From the NCBI GenBank assembly GCA_963769765.1, contig CAVYNA010000001.1, positions 62,001-126,000 of the forward strand: DNA of 64,000 nt. Reading direction: 5' to 3'. Shown one piece after another: positions 47,339 through 55,093 of this stretch (its first letter is position 1; the number at the start of each line of letters is the position of its first letter). Under the pieces are notes generated by a model. That model saw nothing but the letters and a program-made list of their open reading frames with translations. It had not been told where the DNA came from and ran no database searches. Made by a program: the position numbers and the translations under genes. This DNA is from Bog-756 sp963769765 (GTDB taxonomy: Bacteria; Actinomycetota; Acidimicrobiia; Acidimicrobiales; RAAP-2).

Positions 47339-48224
47339 TCAGCCGAACCAGACGCTGCGGCGTTCGCGCAACATGTCGTGGAGGGCCTCTTGCAGGATCG
47401 ACCGGACCGTCTCCGCCTCGTCGAGGAGTCGGCTCCTCGAGTACCGCTCGAGTCCGGGTTCGACGTCATAGGTGATCGGGTCGAGCACCCGCAGCTTGAG
47501 CTTGACCGGGAAGTAGGTGATGTACCCGATCGGACCGAGCAGGAGGGCGTTGGCGGTGACCGGGAAGTAGGGGAGCTTGAGGAAGTTGGCGAGCCCTCCG
47601 ATGCGGAAGAGGATCGGCATCGACTCCTCCGCGCCCGACGACGGCGATCGGGATGATCGGCACGCCGGCCCGCATCGCGATCTCGACGAATCCGCCCCGG
47701 CCGAACCGCCGGAGGCGGTACCGGTCGCCGTACGTCTTCGAGGTGGCCTTCGTGCCCTCGGGGAAGACCAGTGCCAGCTGTTGTTGGTCGTGGAGGATCC
47801 GGTACGCGTTGTCGGGATGGGCCGGGACACCGCCGCCCCGCGACCAGAGGGTGCCCACCACCGGGATGGTGCGGAAGAAGAAGTCGGCGAGCCCGTAGAC
47901 GGGCCGTCCGAGCTCGGTCTCGATGCCGTGCATGATGGCCGGTGCGTCGGAAGGGATGGCGCCGGCGTGGTTCGCGATCAGCAGCGCCCCACCCTCCCTC
48001 GGGATCTTCTCGAGGCCCTCCCACTCGGCGCGGAACCAGTACCGGTAGGCGGGGTCGTAGAGGCGCCGGGCGATCGAGCGCATGTGCTCGGAACGACCCC
48101 ACTCGTCCACGTCGGAGCGGCGGGGATCTGCCGGTGCCTGCCTGTCGGGCGTCGCGACAGGTAGGAGGGAGAGCGACGGCCCGGGTGTGACCTGGTCGAC
48201 CGCCGCGCCGTTGCCAGACCCCAT
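47339..48224 (-). CDS. PlsC-like lysophospholipid acyltransferase (one apparent frameshift)
   Basis: About 295 codons. The acyltransferase core shows ALLIANHAGAIPSDAPAIM (a His...Asp motif with wider spacing than the usual HX4D), WSRGGGVPAHPDNAY and LVFPEGTKATSK. The frame then changes at about 47635: PIIPIAVVG runs out of frame, and GAEESMPILFRIGGL continues in the next, consistent with one extra base. The C-terminal part (LANFLKLPYFPVTANALLL, FPVKLKLRVLDP) is complete. It transfers acyl chains in membrane-lipid synthesis; the exact acceptor is unknown. It is 4 nt upstream of the SDR gene. Confidence 0.82.
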
Positions 48225-48424
48225 CAGGGTGTCGACGCCGTCCGTGGGCGGACGGTTGTGCGCTTCGACGATCGCCTCGATGAGCTCGTCGTCCGTCGGA
48301 TGGCCCTGGCGGGATCCGGATTGCCCGGCTGGCCCGGATGGCGGACGTCCGGCTGCTGCTCGGTTCGGTCCGCGGTCACCTCCTGCATGGTACTGCTGCG
48401 CGACGGGTGGCTACCGGGGCGGGC

Positions 48425-49456
48425 TCATCGGCGCGCCGGTCCCTCTCCCGTGGACCGGAGCCGACCCCGCAGCGGTCCGAGCGCGACGAGCTCGTCGATC
48501 ACGAGGGGCCGCCGGGTCACCTCGAGGCCGTCGAGGTCGGCCCGGACGGCGGTGTAGGCCGTGGCGGCGTCGGCCGGCTGGACGAGGGCGAGCAGTGCGG
48601 TGACCGACGTGCGCTGGGTGAGGAGCGGAAGCGGTGTGTCAGGGAGGGTCTCGGTCAAGACCGTGCCCACCCGCTCTGCGAGGACTTCCGGTGCGAAGCG
48701 GCCGGAATCGTCGCGGACCGTGATGCTGGGCAGCGGCGGCACCGGCCAGTACCCGAACCGCGAGCGGTACACGTCGGCGAACATCGTGACCGAGTCGTGG
48801 AGCGGGTGGACGGTGCTGCCCGGCACGTGCTTCCAGTGGACGGGCACTTCGGTGACGTCGAGGCCGAGACGCCTCGCCCGAGACAGGACCTCGACGTCGA
48901 ACGCGAACCGGTCGATGCGCACGAGATGGAAAAGGAGCCTCGCGACGGCGGTGTGGAATGCCTTGAATCCGCACTGGGTGTCGAGCAGGTCGAGACCGGT
49001 GCCGGTGGTCACGAGTCGATTGAAGAGCCGGCCCATCAACGTCCGCAACGCGTACCCGCTCTCGACCATCGAGTCGGGGAGCGCCCGCGAGCCGATGGCG
49101 ATGTCGTGTTCGTCGAGTCCCGCCTGCAGCAGGGGGATCGCCGCCGGGTCGATGGCCATGTCCGCGTCCATGTAGGCAGTGCGTCGTCCGGACGCCGCGG
49201 CGATGCCGGTGCGGACGGCGGCACCCTTGCCGCGATTGGCCGTGTGGCTCAGCACCCGGTGGTGTGGCAGCTTCGCGAGGAGCTCCTCCGCGACGACCGC
49301 GGTGTCGTCGGTGCTCCCGTCGTCGACGACCACGACCTCGGTGTCCGCGAGGTCGACCGCGCCCGCATCGACCGCGGAGGCGAATCTGCGCATCCCCTCG
49401 GCGAGCCGGTGCGCCTCGTTGAAGGCGGGGACGACGATGGTGAGCCCGAAGGTCAT
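48425..49456 (-). CDS. GT2 family glycosyltransferase (polyprenyl-phosphate glycosyltransferase-like)
   Basis: 343 aa. GT-A fold signals are LTIVVPAFNEAHRLAEGM, TEVVVVDDGSTDDTAVV, NRGKGAAVRTGI and the metal-binding YMDADMAIDP, followed by LDTQCGFKAFH and RFAFDVEVLSRARRLG. These match the dolichyl/polyprenyl-phosphate beta-glucosyl- or mannosyltransferase group that loads a sugar onto the lipid carrier. An extra ~100-residue C-terminal segment lacks membrane spans. Such an enzyme could supply donors for the GT-C-like membrane proteins at 28-38 kb. No ribosome binding site is evident at ATG 49456. Confidence 0.86.
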   Translation of the reverse strand: MTFGLTIVVPAFNEAHRLAEGMRRFASAVDAGAVDLADTEVVVVDDGSTDDTAVVAEELLAKLPHHRVLSHTANRGKGAAVRTGIAAASGRRTAYMDADMAIDPAAIPLLQAGLDEHDIAIGSRALPDSMVESGYALRTLMGRLFNRLVTTGTGLDLLDTQCGFKAFHTAVARLLFHLVRIDRFAFDVEVLSRARRLGLDVTEVPVHWKHVPGSTVHPLHDSVTMFADVYRSRFGYWPVPPLPSITVRDDSGRFAPEVLAERVGTVLTETLPDTPLPLLTQRTSVTALLALVQPADAATAYTAVRADLDGLEVTRRPLVIDELVALGPLRGRLRSTGEGPARR

Positions 49457-49500
49457 CGGGTCGGCGATCGCGTCATCGAGCGGGTCGTCGCCGGCGGACC

Positions 49501-50811
49501 CTAGGGGCGGCCCGCACCGACCAGTCCGAAGTACCAGATGGGATCGAAGGTGACGACCGTTCCGGTGTGGGCCGCCTGGATGATCGTGCTCGAGCCGTAC
49601 GCCGTCACCTGGCCGTCGAGCGTCGGCCCGACGTACATCACGACGTGGTCGATGCCCGTGCCGTCGAGGTCGTAGAAGAGGAGGTCACCGGGCTCGAGCG
49701 CCGAGAGGCTCACGTGCTGGATCTCTGCGTACTGGTCGGCCGCCGAATGGGGGAGGGAGACGCCGGCCTGGGCCCAGGCGACCATCGTGAGGCCCGAGCA
49801 GTCGACGCCCGAGCCGCTCGCACCGCCCCAGACGTAAGGCACCCCGAGGTACTGCATCGCGCCGTGCACCGCTGCGAGACCCGCGGCGTTCGGGTCTCCG
49901 CCGCTCGAGACCGAACCGCCCGGTCCGCCGGATCCCGAGGCCGACCCCGCCGCCTGGTTCGCGGCGTTCGTCGCGCTCGAGGCCGCGGCACTGCCACCGC
50001 TCAACGTGCTCGCCACCTGCGCCGCCTGTGAGGCCTGCGAGGCCGCAGCCTGCTTCGCCGCGGCGGTCGTGGCCGCGGCCGCCGCCTGTGCCGCGGCCGC
50101 CGCCTGTGCAGCCGCCTGCTGTGCGATCTGCTGTGCGAGCTCGCCCTTGACCTGCGCGAGCGTCGCTTCGGAATCTGCGCTGGCCGCGGCTGCCGCCTGA
50201 CGGGCCTGGTCGGCAGTCGCGAGCTGAGCCGTCTCGGCCTGCTGCTCGCTGATCAGCTTCGCCTGCGTGGCCGCAAGTTGCCGCTGCCCGGTCTCGACCT
50301 TCGACACGTCGGCGGCCACGTTCCCACTGCTGAGATGGCCGTAGAGGGCGCGGATCTGAGCCGCACTGGTCGGCGCCGCAAAGATCTGCGAGACCGACTC
50401 CGTCGACGCGCCGTTCGTGTAGTCCCGCACGGCGTCGATGCGCAGCTGCGCACGGTCGCTCGCCAACTTCGCCCTGGCCGACGCGATCGACGCCTGCGTC
50501 GCCTGGAGCGCCTGTTGGGTGGACGTGAGTGCGACCGTCGCCTGGTTGTACTGCTCGTCGGCCTGGTCGAGCACCTTCTGTTGCTGCGAGATCTGCGCTT
50601 CGAGCGACGCGACCTGTGATTCGGTGGCGTTGATCTGAACCTGCGAGGGCAGCGACGAGGTGGTCGTCGCCACGGTCGTGGTGGGATCGGCGCCGGCGAC
50701 CGCGGCGGAACCGCAGAGCAGGGCGGCCACGATGGTGACGACGACGGGGGTGGCGAGCGATGCCCGGCGGCCGGGCCTGACGGCAGGGTCTCCTTCGGTC
50801 ACGGAAAACAC
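49501..50811 (-). CDS. Coiled-coil NlpC/P60 peptidoglycan hydrolase
   Basis: 436 aa, RipA-like layout. The signal segment VVVTIVAALLCGSAAVAGA is followed by a long coiled coil (about 55-240) with many Gln/Ala heptads and an Ala/Gln low-complexity run. A Gly/Ser linker then leads to a C-terminal NlpC/P60 domain with catalytic Cys in VDCSGLT (Cys338) and His in GIDHVVMYVG (His389). It cleaves peptide stems of peptidoglycan during cell separation; the coiled coil probably provides autoinhibition or FtsEX control. GTG 50811 is chosen because TAGCGT ends exactly 6 nt upstream. GTG 50802 with GAGG upstream is an alternative. Confidence 0.9.
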   Translation of the reverse strand: MFSVTEGDPAVRPGRRASLATPVVVTIVAALLCGSAAVAGADPTTTVATTTSSLPSQVQINATESQVASLEAQISQQQKVLDQADEQYNQATVALTSTQQALQATQASIASARAKLASDRAQLRIDAVRDYTNGASTESVSQIFAAPTSAAQIRALYGHLSSGNVAADVSKVETGQRQLAATQAKLISEQQAETAQLATADQARQAAAAASADSEATLAQVKGELAQQIAQQAAAQAAAAAQAAAAATTAAAKQAAASQASQAAQVASTLSGGSAAASSATNAANQAAGSASGSGGPGGSVSSGGDPNAAGLAAVHGAMQYLGVPYVWGGASGSGVDCSGLTMVAWAQAGVSLPHSAADQYAEIQHVSLSALEPGDLLFYDLDGTGIDHVVMYVGPTLDGQVTAYGSSTIIQAAHTGTVVTFDPIWYFGLVGAGRP

Positions 50812-50817
50812 CTCGTC

Positions 50818-50823
50818 ACGCTA
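50818..50823 (-). promoter_or_regulatory. Putative -10 of the NlpC/P60 gene
   Basis: TAGCGT on the minus strand, 6 nt before GTG 50811. Leaderless spacing. Confidence 0.4.
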
Positions 50824-51130
50824 GATCCTCCGTCCACTGCTTCCAAGGGGTGCTTCTCGATTCCTGCCGGCACGGCCAGCCGCCTGTCGCCGGCCGTGGC
50901 GCGGGGGTCTCGCGCACCCTCTCGCTCGACCCGTGGCCGGTCCGGCATGTACGGCTGCGAGATGTGCTCGTCACTACCATGTTCATCTCGGCCCCCGTGA
51001 GCGATGGCGCGGAGGTGTCGGGTTGTCTGGTGTATCGGCACGTTCGCCGCAGAACTGGAGGTCACCAGGATGGAGGAGCAGCGGCCACCTGAGGGGTCAG
51101 GTGGGTCCCGGACCCTCAGGGGAGCGAGGA

Positions 51131-52774
51131 GTGCCGAGCGGCCGGTCCGTTGCGGGCGGCCGGTCCGGGACGGGCGGCGGATCCGTCGCGAAGGTCCGGG
51201 GCGGGCTCGTCGGGGGCCGCAATCGGGGCGGGATCTGGTCCTTCTCCGGCATCCCCTATGCGGCTCCGCCGGTCGGCAGCCGGCGTTGGCGACCGCCGGC
51301 GACCGTCGAACCGTGGGACGGCGTCCGGGACTGCTCGAAGTTCGGCGCGGTGGCCCCGCAATCCCAGGGTCTGGTCGAGATGGCCCTCGGCGGCGAGCCC
51401 GAGGAGTACTCCGAGGACTGCCTGAACCTCAATGTCTGGACGCCCGGAGTCGACGACGCACGACGTCCGGTGATGGTGTGGCTCCACGGCGGTTCGTTCG
51501 TGACCGGTTCGGGTTCCGGCGGGCTCTACCGGGGCGGCACGCTCGCTCGGGACGGCGACGTGGTCGTGGTCACGATCAACTACCGACTGGGCATCCTCGG
51601 GTACCTCGCGCATCCGTCGCTCGAGGCGTCCTCTGCGACCTGGCTCGACGGACGGGAGTGGACGGGGTACGGCAATTGGGGACTCGCCGACCAGGTCGCC
51701 GCGCTCGACTGGGTCAGGGAGAACATCGGGTCCTTCGGTGGGGACCCGGACAACGTCACGCTCTTCGGCGAGTCGGCCGGCGGGATGAGCGTGTCCGCCC
51801 TGTTGGCGGTCGACGCGGCGCGTGGGCTCTTCCATCGTGCGATCGTGCAGAGCGGTCCCCCCTACACGGACAGTGGCGAGAACGCATCCCAGACGGCCGA
51901 ACGACTGGCCGCCCACCTCGACGTACCGCTCACCCGTCAGGCCTTCGAGGCGCTCTCGGCCGAGCAGCTCGTGGGCGCGATCGCCGAGGTCGGACAGCTC
52001 AGCAGCGCAATCGACAGCTCCGGCCTCCTCCTCAAGCCGGTCGTCGACGGCGGGCTCCTGGTCCGACAGCCATTGGACGAGGTCACGAACGGAGCGGCGT
52101 CGCAGGTCCCGCTGTTGATCGGGACGAACAGGGACGAGTCGGCCTTCTTTACCGTCGGAAGTCCTGCGCTCATGTCGCTCGACGACGACGGGCTCCTACG
52201 CTGGATGCGGCATGTGACCCACGACGCAGCTGCGGCGCAGGCGCTGGTGAGCGCCGTCACCGACGTGCGTGCTGCCCGGGGGGAGTCGGTGACACCGCGA
52301 GACCTCTGGTCGGCGATCGCGACCGAGCACATCTTCCGGCTTCCCTCGGTCCGGCTCGCGGATGCCCACGCCTCGGCCGCGGCGCCGGGAGTCGGGACGT
52401 ACTGCTACCTGTTCACGTGGGAGTCACCTGCGTTCGGCGGTGTGCTCGGCTCGTGCCACGCCCTCGACATCCCCTTCGTGTTCGGCACGTTGCACCACCC
52501 GATGGTCCAGACCTTCTCCGGCTCGGGTGACGACGCGTTCGGCCTCTCCGCCGAGATCCGGCGTGCCTGGACCTCGTTCGCGAGGACCGGCGATCCGGGG
52601 CCCCCCTGGTCGCGTTGGGATGTGCATCGCAAACCGACCACCGTGCTCGGCCCGTGGCCGGACGCAGAGGGCATCGTGAACCTCGTCGCGGCACCGCGCC
52701 ACGAGGAGCTCGAGATGTTGGCGTCGGTGACGGCGGCCGTGGCCGGGTCCGCGGCCGGGTCGGCCCGTGACTAG
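51131..52774 (+). CDS. Type-B carboxylesterase/lipase
   Basis: About 547 aa, alpha/beta-hydrolase of the carboxylesterase B family. FSGIPYAAPPVGSRRW opens the fold, MVWLHGGSF is the oxyanion loop, and the nucleophile lies in LFGESAGGMS (Ser215). GTNRDESAF supplies the acidic residue (Glu336) and SCHALDIPFVFG the His (about 443). No signal peptide is seen. The in-frame GTG 51131 has GGGGAG 6 nt upstream. A stronger start (ATG 51070 with GGAGGT 7 nt upstream, behind TACCAT at 50975) lies in a different frame. One base may therefore be wrong between 51070 and 51200, and the true N-terminus may be about 20 residues longer. Confidence 0.87.
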   Translation: MPSGRSVAGGRSGTGGGSVAKVRGGLVGGRNRGGIWSFSGIPYAAPPVGSRRWRPPATVEPWDGVRDCSKFGAVAPQSQGLVEMALGGEPEEYSEDCLNLNVWTPGVDDARRPVMVWLHGGSFVTGSGSGGLYRGGTLARDGDVVVVTINYRLGILGYLAHPSLEASSATWLDGREWTGYGNWGLADQVAALDWVRENIGSFGGDPDNVTLFGESAGGMSVSALLAVDAARGLFHRAIVQSGPPYTDSGENASQTAERLAAHLDVPLTRQAFEALSAEQLVGAIAEVGQLSSAIDSSGLLLKPVVDGGLLVRQPLDEVTNGAASQVPLLIGTNRDESAFFTVGSPALMSLDDDGLLRWMRHVTHDAAAAQALVSAVTDVRAARGESVTPRDLWSAIATEHIFRLPSVRLADAHASAAAPGVGTYCYLFTWESPAFGGVLGSCHALDIPFVFGTLHHPMVQTFSGSGDDAFGLSAEIRRAWTSFARTGDPGPPWSRWDVHRKPTTVLGPWPDAEGIVNLVAAPRHEELEMLASVTAAVAGSAAGSARD

Positions 52775-52831
52775 GCCCCGACGTCCGAACCGAGACCGGC
52801 CCACCGGAGATCAGCCGGTCGGAGGAGCGTC

Positions 52832-52908
52832 GGGGACGTAGCCCAATTGGCAGAGGCAGGGCGCTTAAACCGCCCCCAGTGAGGGTTCGATCCCCTCCGT
52901 CCCCACCA
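52832..52908 (+). tRNA. tRNA with UAA anticodon (Leu-like D-arm, short variable region)
   Basis: Full cloverleaf with encoded CCA. The acceptor GGGGACG (52832-52838) pairs with CGTCCCC. The D-arm has a 3-bp GCC/GGC stem with an 11-nt loop, as in leucine tRNAs. The anticodon stem is GGGCG/CGCCC with loop CTTAAAC (anticodon TAA at 52866-52868). The variable region is only CCAGT, the T-arm GAGGG/CCCTC with loop TTCGATC, and A73 precedes CCA. The anticodon and A73 say leucine (UUA), but bacterial tRNA-Leu normally has a long variable arm. It may be an unusual isoacceptor or a tRNA with another identity or role. Confidence 0.8.
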
Positions 52909-52958
52909 GTTCGCTTGACCCCATTCGGTGGACCAGCAGGTTTGCGAAATCAGTGGTG

Positions 52959-53336
52959 TCATGGCCCGAAACTGTCCCGCGATGTTGCGGTCCTGCGGCG
53001 GAACCACCTTGGCGCGCAGCCGCTGCTTGCGCCCGCGCGTGACTGTTGTTGCCAGGAGGGACGATGTTGCCGGCAAACGATGGGGTCGCCGAACGTGTGA
53101 AGCTGTGTGAAGAGCACTACGGCGATCTGCGTCCAAGTGCGGCCGTTCGCGCGGGCTAGAGCCACTCGGTCGGCGAGTTCGAGATCGCTGGCGGCCACTG
53201 CGCGCATCGCGTCGCCGATGGCACGGAGATCTCGTCCGTCTGAGTCGGGCGACGCAAGGGAGGCCGGGTCGAGGTTGTCGAGCCACGCTTCAGTGTCGGC
53301 GAGGGCCTTTTGGAGCTGTTCATGGGTTCGGGGCAC
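52959..53336 (-). CDS. HTH-like antitoxin-type protein, C-terminus degenerate
   Basis: The first ~75 residues from GTG 53336 look like a small HTH regulator (TEAWLDNLDPASLASPDSDG, LELADRVALARANGRTWTQIAVVL). Such proteins usually continue with a recognition helix like GVSRQAAHxRFGDP. Here WTQIAVVL passes straight to a shortened FGDPIV segment, and the remaining ~45 residues have no family character. A deletion or frame error near 53115 is likely. GAGGTG lies just upstream. It starts 3 nt after the stop of the toxin-like fragment at 53340, so the two form a pair. Confidence 0.45.
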   Translation of the reverse strand: MPRTHEQLQKALADTEAWLDNLDPASLASPDSDGRDLRAIGDAMRAVAASDLELADRVALARANGRTWTQIAVVLFTQLHTFGDPIVCRQHRPSWQQQSRAGASSGCAPRWFRRRTATSRDSFGP

Positions 53337-53339
53337 GGC

Positions 53340-53582
53340 TCACCTCAGGTACTTGTGGAAAATGGGTCGTAGCGGCATGGCGTGGATCACGATCGGCTCC
53401 TCGTTCGGATCGTCATCGAGAATCACGATTTCCAGTAGGCGCCCGGACCGGTCGGCACCGATGAAGAGATCCCGTCCGCCACCGGGTACCACCCGCATGG
53501 GAAGGCGAACGGCGTGCTGGATGTCCTCGTCGACGATGCCGTGTTTTCGGGCGCTGTCCGCGATCTCCTCGTAGGGACAAGG
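53340..53582 (-). pseudogene. Toxin-like small protein (DUF4258/BrnT-like), start missing
   Basis: An open frame of ~80 codons reads EEIADSARKHGIVDEDIQHA, RVVPGGGRDLFIGADRSGRL, LEIVILDDDPNEEPIVIHAM and ends FHKYLR. This resembles small actinobacterial toxin-like proteins of the DUF4258/BrnT type. There is no ATG, GTG or TTG before the family start; the frame closes upstream at a TAA inside the 53574 palindrome. It is either truncated by insertion of the palindromic sequence or frameshifted. It forms a pair with the downstream HTH gene. Confidence 0.45.
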
Positions 53583-53594
53583 TTACCTTGTCCC
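53574..53594. repeat. Perfect 21-bp palindrome, copy 1
   Basis: Arms GGGACAAGGT and its reverse complement around a central T (53584). It shares the 17-bp core, arms GACAAGGT, with copy 2. A candidate operator or inserted repeat. Confidence 0.85.
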
Positions 53595-53602
53595 GAGGGT
53601 GC

Positions 53603-53621
53603 CGACAAGGTAACCTTGTCG
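53603..53621. repeat. Perfect 19-bp palindrome, copy 2
   Basis: Arms CGACAAGGT and its reverse complement around a central A (53612). The centre lies 28 bp from copy 1. Confidence 0.85.
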
Positions 53622-53781
53622 AGACAACAGCCGCGTGGTCCGGTCGTGCATGAAGGAGGTACCGGCGCTAGATGTCCCGGATCACCGGTCGGCGCTTGTC
53701 GATGTCTAAACCGTGCTCGGAGTCATCGTCATGGTGCCAGCGCGGGGCAGTGAAGGTGAACACGAATGTGGATCGGGCGGC

Positions 53782-54111
53782 TCAACACTGGATGGCGAAG
53801 CGCGCCGCAGCGCACGCGCGTTGGAGCTCTGGCGTACTCAGGCGCCCGACGTGGTGAATGAGCTTCTGCTTCGGCAGCGGCAGGATGTTGTCAAAGTTGG
53901 CCACGCACCGGCGAGCGAGGCCCTGGGCCGGCCCAAGCGAGACCTCGGTCGGGATCTCTCTCACCCGGGTGGTCACCGGGGCCACGAGGATCGTCGTCAG
54001 TCGGGGCAGGACCGAGCTCCTGGTGAGCACGACCACCGGCCGGTGCTTGTCGCCGGGAACATCCGCGAACCAGACGTCACCTCGTTCGGGTTGAGGTGCC
54101 GTCTCACTCAT
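53782..54111 (-). CDS. MazF/PemK-family toxin, module 1
   Basis: 109 aa endoribonuclease-type toxin: RGDVWFADVPGDKHRPVVVL, TTILVAPVTTRVREIPTEV, and the conserved CVANFDNILPLPKQKL with the Asp-Asn pair. The ATG overlaps the antitoxin stop by 4 nt (ATGA). It is clearly related to module 2's toxin at 54464-54781. MazF enzymes cut single-stranded RNA at short motifs; the target here cannot be predicted. Confidence 0.88.
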   Translation of the reverse strand: MSETAPQPERGDVWFADVPGDKHRPVVVLTRSSVLPRLTTILVAPVTTRVREIPTEVSLGPAQGLARRCVANFDNILPLPKQKLIHHVGRLSTPELQRACAAARFAIQC

Positions 54112-54341
54112 TCCTCGTCCCAGGGCAGGTCGGCCCACACCGTCGAGTCGACGGCCCTCACCGTCTCGCCGTCTTGTGGCATCCGCCTGTAGCCCTCGGC
54201 GTGGATTCGTTCCAACTCGTCTTCTATGAGGGCCGCGAGTCCCCGCTCGAGCACCGCCGAGACACTCCTCAACCCGGTCAGCTCCCTCGCCCGCTCGAGG
54301 CGGGCGGGATCGACGGTCGCCGAGATCTTCACCTTCGCCAT
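54108..54341 (-). CDS. Antitoxin of module 1 (ribbon-helix-helix/MazE-like)
   Basis: 77 aa. It opens with a beta strand and helices typical of ribbon-helix-helix antitoxins (KVKISATVDPARLERARELT, SVSAVLERGLAALIEDELER). The acidic, Trp-bearing tail (AVDSTVWADLPWDEE) probably wraps the toxin. ATG 54341 lies 7 nt behind TAAGCT. It overlaps the toxin by 4 nt. Confidence 0.82.
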   Translation of the reverse strand: MAKVKISATVDPARLERARELTGLRSVSAVLERGLAALIEDELERIHAEGYRRMPQDGETVRAVDSTVWADLPWDEE

Positions 54342-54348
54342 GCCCCAC

Positions 54349-54354
54349 AGCTTA
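54349..54354 (-). promoter_or_regulatory. Putative -10 of toxin-antitoxin module 1
   Basis: TAAGCT on the minus strand, 7 nt before ATG 54341. Leaderless spacing. Confidence 0.35.
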
Positions 54355-54463
54355 TCCGATTTCTAGATTGACTGAAATCCTACCCAAATCGGTGAGGGGG
54401 TCTCGGGCGGGCGTGGACGCCCCAGAACGGCGGGTCCGAGCTTGATTCCCATCTCGCTTGTTC

Positions 54464-54781
54464 TCAGCAGTCGACAGCGGTGCGCAGTGCTGAACACGCC
54501 TCGACGAGTCGAGTGGATCCCAGCGCGCAGATGCGATCGACGAGGGAGGCCTTCGGAACGACACGCAGGTTGTCGAAGCTTGCTGCGCACTCCGCTGGCA
54601 TCCCGTCGTCGAGTCCGAGCAAGAGCTCCGTCGGAATGTTCCTGATGGTGCGGGTCACCGGGGCGGCAAGCACGCCGTTGAGCACGGGGATGGCCGCTGA
54701 CCTCGTCATGACCAAGAAGGGGCGACGACCCAGACCCTCGATCTCACCCCACCAGACCTCTCCGCGGCGGGGCTCGCTCAC
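54464..54781 (-). CDS. MazF/PemK-family toxin, module 2
   Basis: 105 aa: RRGEVWWGEIEGLGRRPFLV, NGVLAAPVTRTIRNIPTELL and CAASFDNLRVVPKASLVDRI, the same three blocks as the module 1 toxin. The GTG at 54781 (a second GTG sits at 54784) overlaps the antitoxin stop (GTGA). The toxins look paralogous while their antitoxins differ. Confidence 0.88.
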   Translation of the reverse strand: MSEPRRGEVWWGEIEGLGRRPFLVMTRSAAIPVLNGVLAAPVTRTIRNIPTELLLGLDDGMPAECAASFDNLRVVPKASLVDRICALGSTRLVEACSALRTAVDC

Positions 54782-55032
54782 CACGGTTCCTCGGCGATGG
54801 CATCACGGAGCGAAGAAACGGCAGCGCCGTGCTCGGCTGCGGTGGCCGGAATGCGTTGGTAGCCGGACACGATGGCTCGATCGGCCTGGTTGCGGCGTTC
54901 GCGGGCAGTGATGACTTCGACTCCAGCTCGCACTGCGGCTGCCCGGCTCTCGTAGGTGCCGTGTGCGACGAGTGCGTCGAGCTCACCGAGGAGTTCCGTG
55001 GGAAGCCGGACCGCGATCTGTTCGGTGGCCAC
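54778..55032 (-). CDS. Antitoxin of module 2 (ribbon-helix-helix)
   Basis: 84 aa from GTG 55032. It has IAVRLPTELLGELDALVAHG and ESRAAAVRAGVEVITARER, the strand-helix-helix of RHH antitoxins. The C-terminal helix ends AIAEEPW, similar in character to the acidic Trp tail of module 1. TATGCT ends 6 nt before the GTG, with GGAGAG in the gap. Confidence 0.82.
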   Translation of the reverse strand: MATEQIAVRLPTELLGELDALVAHGTYESRAAAVRAGVEVITARERRNQADRAIVSGYQRIPATAAEHGAAVSSLRDAIAEEPW

Positions 55033-55038
55033 CTCTCC

Positions 55039-55044
55039 AGCATA
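55039..55044 (-). promoter_or_regulatory. Putative -10 of toxin-antitoxin module 2
   Basis: TATGCT on the minus strand, 6 nt before GTG 55032. Confidence 0.4.
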
Positions 55045-55093
55045 CCGTATGTGGGATTCGTTCTGGTATGCGTTGGGATCAGCTCCCTGTCGC

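Noticed and set aside
53574..53621. Rho-independent terminator
   Set aside because: The palindromes form hairpins but no T-run follows on either strand, and they are duplicated and symmetrical like protein-binding sites.
53672..53766. 31-codon minus-strand frame (starting MFTFTAPRWHHD) between the toxin modules
   Set aside because: Too short, with no clear start signal or homologue recognised. Could be a fragment, but not supportable.
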